In this document: positions 4,963 through 9,181 of the stretch, in pieces
Layout of the letters: every line of letters starts with the position of its first letter
How positions within the stretch are numbered: position 1 is the first letter of the stretch
NCBI GenBank assembly: GCA_946480675.1
Contig: CAMLKS010000069.1
Coordinates: forward strand, 1-9,181
DNA from: an uncultured Bacteroidota bacterium
GTDB lineage: Bacteria > Bacteroidota > Bacteroidia > Chitinophagales > Chitinophagaceae
DNA length: 9,181 nucleotides
Direction: 5' to 3'
Notes under the pieces: model-generated
What the model saw: the letters and a program-made list of their open reading frames with translations, nothing else
What the model was told of the DNA's origin: nothing
Databases searched by the model: none
Made by a program: the position numbers and the translations under genes

Positions 4963-5496
4963 TCAGAGGTCCCATTCTATTATCTTCCAGTTATTGCCGT
5001 CTGCTACAAATGTGGCCTCCCCATTATATACAATACCCGGTTTCAGGCAATGCGGTTTCCATGCTCTTATAAATTCGCTTTTTACCACATGTTCTTTATA
5101 GCGTACAAGGTACACGGGCTTACCCTCCCTGTTCTTTCCTTTCTGCCTTATAGATACCACCTCTATATCCATCAACCCGGGGGTAAACTGTAGTTCATCA
5201 GATGCTTCTTTTACAAGATAAGGTTGTGCTTTGTCCAGCACCTTTATCTCCAGCATACCGTCATCGGCAGGCAGCAGGTCTATAAACCCCACTGCTTTCA
5301 TGGCTTTTATATGGTCGGGCAGGCGTGTGCGGCTTACGTGCTTGTTAATATGAAATATGGGCGCATACATGCTATCCAGGCTATAGGCTATTTTATCGGC
5401 AGCTATTTCTTTAGTGAGGGCTTTATAGTGGCTACTGCAGCTATATACGCTACAAGATGCTACCAGTAAGATAAGCGTGCTTGGTATCTTCTTCAT
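4963..5496 (-). CDS. Small predicted lipoprotein of unknown function
   Basis: A 177-residue protein with an N-terminal MKK, a hydrophobic stretch (about residues 7-14) and possible lipobox cysteines at Cys15 (VASC) and Cys20 (VYSC). It is probably exported and lipid-anchored in the envelope. After the signal it alternates charged and beta-like segments; no catalytic motif was recognised. The C-terminal part (GEATFVADGNNWKIIEWDL) looks like a small beta domain of the kind seen in NTF2-like or DUF4878-like lipoproteins, but that is only an impression. It is convergent with dusB and divergent from the 127-residue ORF at 5753. An imperfect promoter box lies upstream of its ATG. Confidence 0.82.
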   Translation of the reverse strand: MKKIPSTLILLVASCSVYSCSSHYKALTKEIAADKIAYSLDSMYAPIFHINKHVSRTRLPDHIKAMKAVGFIDLLPADDGMLEIKVLDKAQPYLVKEASDELQFTPGLMDIEVVSIRQKGKNREGKPVYLVRYKEHVVKSEFIRAWKPHCLKPGIVYNGEATFVADGNNWKIIEWDL

Positions 5497-5524
5497 TGGC
5501 TGCTGTTTTGGTAGGTGGTCTTTT

Positions 5525-5532
5525 TAAAGATA
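5525..5532 (-). promoter_or_regulatory. Possible -7 box for the lipoprotein gene
   Basis: Minus-strand TATCTTTA differs from TAnnTTTG only in the last base and lies about 28 bp upstream of the lipoprotein ATG. No -33 TTG is visible at the expected spacing, so this is a weak call. Confidence 0.28.
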
Positions 5533-5672
5533 CTACCACACCATAGCATATACCAGTTGTTCAGGTTGGTTTAGTATATGTTTAACAGTGGTATAAACTG
5601 AATGCGCAATCTCTTTTTCTTTTAAGGTTTCCATGAAGCTTACTATTCAGGCAACTGCCCCTTATTTGTTAA

Positions 5673-5685
5673 AACCGAGCCGGTT
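5673..5685. repeat. Short inverted repeat AACCG-AGC-CGGTT
   Basis: Perfect 5-bp arms with a 3-nt centre in the divergent gap between the lipoprotein gene and the ORF at 5753, about 35 bp upstream of that ORF's -7 box. It could be an operator half-site pair or chance; no T-run follows, so it is not a terminator. Confidence 0.25.
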
Positions 5686-5720
5686 ATACGGAGAAATGAC
5701 AATATTATAATTTATTCCCC

Positions 5721-5728
5721 TATATTTG
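5721..5728 (+). promoter_or_regulatory. Predicted -7 box for the ORF at 5753
   Basis: TATATTTG is an exact TAnnTTTG match, 24 bp upstream of the ATG at 5753, giving an inferred leader of about 15-20 nt. It also argues against the longer TTG start at 5726, which would lie inside the box. Confidence 0.5.
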
Positions 5729-5752
5729 CTTTATATAGATTCCCGAACCATT

Positions 5753-6136
5753 ATGTTTGGCAATATCACCGAATACCTAAAGGGGCAACGACCATTTCTC
5801 GACATGTTCACCAAACTGGCTGAAAATGTTACGAATTCGTATGTTGCCGAAGTATATGCCCAGATAGAAGAAACGGGTATCACCCCCTCGTTTGAAGAAC
5901 TGATGGATAAGGTACGTGTATTGCACGATGACCTTACCCGCCGTGCCGTATGGATAAGGGAAGACTATAAGGAAGACAGGGGCAGGCGCTCTCCGCGTTT
6001 TACCAAAGGTTGTAAAAGAATCATAGATAAATCGACACAGGATTTTCTGCGTACGGTAAAGTTGATACTCAGCCGTCGTAACAACAGCCATATGTCCACA
6101 TCCGGCCAGCCATTGCCATCCCACCCGTTAATGTAA
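5753..6136 (+). CDS. Hypothetical protein, 127 residues
   Basis: Not recognised. The protein is soluble-looking, with no signal peptide or membrane segment, and probably mostly helical. The first about 65 residues (GQRPFLDMFTKLAENVTNSYVAEVYAQIEETG...FEELMDKVRVLHDDL) have helix-like spacing of hydrophobic residues. The central and C-terminal parts are rich in Arg/Lys (REDYKEDRGRRSPRFTKGCKR, KLILSRRNN), which could suit nucleic-acid or membrane-surface binding, but nothing proves it. The ATG at 5753 is chosen because the upstream TTG at 5726 overlaps the -7 box. The gene is convergent with the LptF/LptG permease gene, 10 bp between stops. An antisense ORF of similar length covers part of it; the promoter box and protein-like composition favour this strand. 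Confidence 0.65.
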   Translation: MFGNITEYLKGQRPFLDMFTKLAENVTNSYVAEVYAQIEETGITPSFEELMDKVRVLHDDLTRRAVWIREDYKEDRGRRSPRFTKGCKRIIDKSTQDFLRTVKLILSRRNNSHMSTSGQPLPSHPLM

Positions 6137-6146
6137 TTCAGTTTTT

Positions 6147-7220
6147 TTAGCGTACCTGCCGCAGGTATAGCACAATAGCTACGATACCAAAGATGATATT
6201 GGGTATCCATACCGCCAGTATGGGGCTCATACCCGTATTGGCCGAAAAGGTAGTAGTAAACTGCATGGCCATGATATACAGCGCGCTGATGACAATGCCT
6301 ATAGCCAAATGCAGCCCGCTGCCGCCACGTACCTTACGGCTGGCAATACATACGCCTATCATGGTAAGTATAAAGCCTGCAAAGGGCTGTGCCGTACGGC
6401 GGTGCTTTTCTATATAAAAGAAATTGAGCGTTTCCCTGCCCCGCAGTTTTTCACGGGCTATGTATTTATTCAGTTCGGGTGTGGTCAGTGCATCTTTTAC
6501 GGCCTCATCCTCTTCCAGGTCCATGGGCTTAAAGGGGTAGGCGCGTACCAGCTCTTCATCATATTTCAGGCTTTCCTTCAGGCCATCATTTACACGGGTA
6601 CGCACATTATACAGCTTCCAGTTTTTCTTTACACTATCGTAGCTGATGCGCTCGGCATATATCTTCTCCGTTACCTTATTGCCCTTTATTATTTCGGCGG
6701 TAAAGTTGTAGCCGGTATTGGCAGGGTAATCGTAGGTCATCACATACACATACAGGCTGTTGGAAAGGCGCAGGTGTACATTCCTGTCGCTGGCAAAGGT
6801 TTTACCGTGTACATATTTGTTTTCAAAATCCAGCCTTTGCCTGTTGGCCGCTGGTACTACCCAGTGGTTGGCACAGTAAGAAAGTACACACAGAAAAGCA
6901 GCACCCACTACATAGGGCCTCAAAAAACGCTGGAAGGATACCCCAGATGCCAGTATAGCTATAATCTCCGATTTATAAGCCAGCTTGGATGTAAAGAAGA
7001 TAGTAGCAATAAAAATGAACAGCGGGAATAGCAGGGCTGATATATGCGGTATGAAATTCTTGAAATAGTTGAGCACTGCCGAAATAGGGGCTTTATGCTC
7101 TATAAAGTCATTCAGCTTTTCAGAAAGGTCGATGACACAGGCTATCACTGCCAATATCATTATGGCAAAAAAGAAGGTGCCTACAAACTTCCTGACGATA
7201 TACCAATCCAGTTTCTTCAT
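6147..7220 (-). CDS. LptF/LptG (YjgP/YjgQ) family permease
   Basis: Inner-membrane subunit of the LptB2FG ABC exporter that extracts lipopolysaccharide and passes it to the periplasmic Lpt bridge. Length is 357 residues, as for E. coli LptG (360). The layout is the family's: three N-terminal membrane helices (about 12-32, 55-78, 97-117), a large periplasmic beta-jellyroll domain (about 120-265), and three C-terminal helices (about 278-294, 302-322, 332-353). The cytoplasmic coupling segment YKSEIIAILASGVS (82-95) holds the conserved Ser-Glu. Whether it is LptF or LptG cannot be settled by eye. The ATG lies 7 bp after the tgt stop, so the two are almost certainly cotranscribed. The stop is 10 bp from that of the convergent hypothetical gene. 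Confidence 0.92.
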   Translation of the reverse strand: MKKLDWYIVRKFVGTFFFAIMILAVIACVIDLSEKLNDFIEHKAPISAVLNYFKNFIPHISALLFPLFIFIATIFFTSKLAYKSEIIAILASGVSFQRFLRPYVVGAAFLCVLSYCANHWVVPAANRQRLDFENKYVHGKTFASDRNVHLRLSNSLYVYVMTYDYPANTGYNFTAEIIKGNKVTEKIYAERISYDSVKKNWKLYNVRTRVNDGLKESLKYDEELVRAYPFKPMDLEEDEAVKDALTTPELNKYIAREKLRGRETLNFFYIEKHRRTAQPFAGFILTMIGVCIASRKVRGGSGLHLAIGIVISALYIMAMQFTTTFSANTGMSPILAVWIPNIIFGIVAIVLYLRQVR

Positions 7221-7227
7221 CCGGGAT

Positions 7228-8358
7228 TTACAACCTTTGTTTTAAGTGCGGTACCATTTCGTTTTTCCAGCTATTGTAATCGCCCTGCAAAATATGGGTG
7301 CGTGCCTGTTTTACCAAATGCAGGTAAAAAGCCAGGTTGTGTATGCTGGCTATCTGCAGCCCCAGTATCTCGTTGGCCACAAACAGGTGGCGCAGGTAGG
7401 CTTTTGTATAATAATTGCTGGTAGGGCAGTCTATGCCATCATCTATCGGGCTGAAATCGGTAGCCCATTTCTTATTCTTAATATTCACCACCCCTTTCGA
7501 TGTAAAGAGCATACCATTACGGCCATTGCGGGTAGGCATCACACAGTCAAACATATCAATGCCCAGTGCTATGTTCTCCAGTATGTTCCATGGAGTACCC
7601 ACACCCATCAGGTAGCGGGGCTTATCGGCAGGCAGGCGTTCGGTACACAGGGCACACATCTCGTACATCATTTCTTCAGGTTCGCCCACGCTAAGGCCAC
7701 CTATGGCATTACCATCACAGTCCATACCGGCTATAAAGTCTGCCGATTGCTCGCGTAGGTCTTTATACGTACTGCCCTGTACTATAGGGAAGAGCGATTG
7801 CTCATAGCCATACTTAGGTTCAGTTTCGTTCATACGCTGCACGCAACGGGCCAGCCATCTATGGGTCAGCTCCATCGATTTTTTAGCGTAATCATATTCA
7901 CTGGGGTATGGCGGGCATTCATCAAAAGCCATGATAATATCGGCACCTATCGTGCGCTGTATATCTATAACGTTCTCCGGCGTAAATAAGTGCCTCGACC
8001 CGTCTATATGCGACTGGAATACCGCACCCTCCTCCTTCAGCTTACGGTTATTGGCCAGCGAAAACACCTGGTAGCCGCCGCTATCGGTAAGTATAGGCTT
8101 ATCCCAGCCATTGAATTTGTGTAATCCGCCTGCCTGTTCCAGCACTTCCACACCGGGGCGCAGGTACAGGTGATAGGTATTGCCCAGTATTATTTCGGCC
8201 TTTACCTCATCGCGCAGTTGTTGCTGTGTTACTGCTTTTACGCTGCCCACCGTGCCTACCGGCATGAAGATGGGCGTTTCTATAGTGCCGTGTGCAGTGG
8301 TGATGACACCTGCCCGTGCATTGCTGTTATTATCCCTTGCTGCTAATTCAAATTCCAT
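7228..8358 (-). CDS. tgt: tRNA-guanine transglycosylase (queuine tRNA-ribosyltransferase)
   Basis: Exchanges guanine-34 for preQ1 in the wobble position of GUN-anticodon tRNAs, a step of queuosine synthesis; cytoplasmic. Length is the usual one (376 residues). Key motifs are TDSGGYQVFSL with Asp92, FDECPPYP with Asp146, PIVQGS with Gln194, GGLSVGE (220-226) for preQ1 binding, and DMFDCVMPTRNGRNG, where Asp271 aligns with the expected nucleophile. The C-terminal zinc site is degenerate: of the C-x-C-x2-C...H ligands in E. coli, only Cys311 and His340 remain, the other two being Ile309 and Ser314. It is first gene of a tgt-permease operon. The ATG at 8358 starts the usual MEFELAARD-type N-terminus. 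Upstream only 17 bp separate it from the divergent GT2 start, and no clear promoter box is visible. Confidence 0.97.
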   Translation of the reverse strand: MEFELAARDNNSNARAGVITTAHGTIETPIFMPVGTVGSVKAVTQQQLRDEVKAEIILGNTYHLYLRPGVEVLEQAGGLHKFNGWDKPILTDSGGYQVFSLANNRKLKEEGAVFQSHIDGSRHLFTPENVIDIQRTIGADIIMAFDECPPYPSEYDYAKKSMELTHRWLARCVQRMNETEPKYGYEQSLFPIVQGSTYKDLREQSADFIAGMDCDGNAIGGLSVGEPEEMMYEMCALCTERLPADKPRYLMGVGTPWNILENIALGIDMFDCVMPTRNGRNGMLFTSKGVVNIKNKKWATDFSPIDDGIDCPTSNYYTKAYLRHLFVANEILGLQIASIHNLAFYLHLVKQARTHILQGDYNSWKNEMVPHLKQRL

Positions 8359-8375
8359 TTTGTTTCTTTGCTGCC

Positions 8376-9181
8376 GTGATCACCGGGGCCATATTTGCGT
8401 TATTTCTCTTATGCATTACCATTCAGCTGGTATATGTACTCCAATTCTTTAGTGCCATATTCAGGATAAATGCTGCCAATCCAACGGCGACAGACAATAT
8501 TCAACCTGTTTCTGTAATAATATGTGCTAAAAATGAAGCTGAGAACCTGCAACGCAACCTGCCGGTAATACTGGCGCAAAGATACAGTAATGCCTCGGGT
8601 ATTAATAACTACGAGGTAGTGGTGGTAAATGATGCCTCTACTGACCATACGGTGCAGGTGCTGGAAGGCTTTGTCGCCCGTTATCCGCATCTGAAAGTAA
8701 TACATATATCTATGGATGCACCCAGGACATTGCCGGGTAAGAAGTTTGCCCTTAGCAAAGCTGTAACACAGGCACAACACGATATATTACTGATGACCGA
8801 TGCGGATTGTGTACCTGCAAGCGATACCTGGCTGCAGCAAATGGTAGCGCCCTTACAAAATGGTAAGGTATTGGTAGGGGGGTATGGTAAGTATGCTGAA
8901 GAAGAAGGCGTCTTGAATGCATTTATCCGATGGGAAACCCTGCACACCTTTATGCAATATACAAGCTATGCCTTATCGGGTATGCCCTATATGGCGGTAG
9001 GTCGAAACCTTGCCTGTACTAAAGCAGCGCTGCTGGCAGCACAGCAAACGGATGTATGGGGCAAACTACCATCAGGCGATGATGACCTGCTGGTGAAAAG
9101 TGCAGGGCAGGGGCATAATATGGGCATCGTAGCATCGGCCACAGCAGCTACCATATCTGTACCCTCACAAAGCTGGCAGGA
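8376..9181 (+). CDS. GT2-family glycosyltransferase, membrane-anchored (3' end outside window)
   Basis: Family 2 (GT-A fold) glycosyltransferase that probably acts at the cytoplasmic face of the inner membrane on a surface or lipid-linked glycan; donor and acceptor are unknown. The visible 268 residues show one N-terminal membrane helix (about 3-25), the nucleotide-binding strand PVSVIICAKNEAENL (44-58), VVVVNDASTD (81-90), KKFALSKAV (122-130), the metal-binding DADC (142-145), and SGDDDLLV (233-240) as the probable catalytic-base region. The start is GTG at 8376, since no in-frame ATG occurs before residue 113 within the catalytic domain. The frame stays open further upstream into tgt, so a non-standard start cannot be excluded. 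The C-terminal end, where relatives have further membrane helices, is not seen. Divergent from tgt. Confidence 0.9.
   Translation, partial: MITGAIFALFLLCITIQLVYVLQFFSAIFRINAANPTATDNIQPVSVIICAKNEAENLQRNLPVILAQRYSNASGINNYEVVVVNDASTDHTVQVLEGFVARYPHLKVIHISMDAPRTLPGKKFALSKAVTQAQHDILLMTDADCVPASDTWLQQMVAPLQNGKVLVGGYGKYAEEEGVLNAFIRWETLHTFMQYTSYALSGMPYMAVGRNLACTKAALLAAQQTDVWGKLPSGDDDLLVKSAGQGHNMGIVASATAATISVPSQSWQ

Noticed and set aside
5726..5752. TTG start at 5726 for the hypothetical gene
   Set aside because: This start falls inside an exact TAnnTTTG box; the ATG at 5753 is better placed.
6153..6167. Hairpin TACCTG-CCG-CAGGTA as a terminator between convergent genes
   Set aside because: It lies inside the last codons of the permease gene, and the neighbouring T-run is on the wrong side for either direction.
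6309..7031. 240-residue ORF on the plus strand
   Set aside because: Antisense to the LptF/LptG permease gene, which has clear family features; the long antisense frame follows from its codon use.

Overview
The window looks like chromosomal DNA from a member of the Bacteroidota, probably near the Chitinophagaceae. Three things point there. Several genes are preceded by the Bacteroidota-type -7 box TAnnTTTG, and no gene has a clear Shine-Dalgarno sequence. A queuine tRNA-ribosyltransferase gene is followed directly by an LptF/LptG permease gene, a pairing I associate with this phylum. The protein sequences also read like this group. The family calls rest on motifs read by eye, and no database search was possible.

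Layout. 1-1071 (-): N-terminal part of a Kup potassium transporter that runs off the left edge. 1072-1821: a large gap between divergent genes, packed with six short-word repeat arrays. 1822-2682 (+): an alpha/beta hydrolase with an Asp nucleophile. 2683-3033: two more arrays, then about 160 bp with nothing recognised. 3034-3840 (+): a short-chain dehydrogenase/reductase. 3847-3912: one more array. 3964-4959 (+): DusB-type tRNA-dihydrouridine synthase, apparently transcribed almost leaderless. 4963-5496 (-): a small lipoprotein, convergent with dusB. 5753-6136 (+): an unknown 127-residue protein. 7220-6147 (-) and 8358-7228 (-): LptF/LptG permease and tgt, forming a tgt-permease operon. 8376-9181 (+): a membrane-anchored GT2 glycosyltransferase that runs off the right edge, divergent from tgt with only 17 bp between the start codons.

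Most genes are housekeeping: K+ uptake, two tRNA modification enzymes, LPS export and cell-surface glycan synthesis. The unusual part is the non-coding DNA of the left half. Every gap between kup and dusB holds arrays in which a 5-6 bp word is repeated 2-5 times at an 8-9 bp step and then repeated as its reverse complement at the same step. Four related words are used: GTTTCA, GTTCCA, GCTCCA and GCTCAC. Each array uses essentially one word, and neighbouring arrays differ by a single step. Copies of each class occur in opposite orientations, two composite units of about 215 bp (C and D) are paralogous, and a two-array composite flanks the hydrolase region as an inverted repeat. No array was seen in the gaps right of dusB. 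This looks like a dispersed, amplifying, structured repeat family, possibly REPIN-like. It is the feature of the window most likely to be undescribed.
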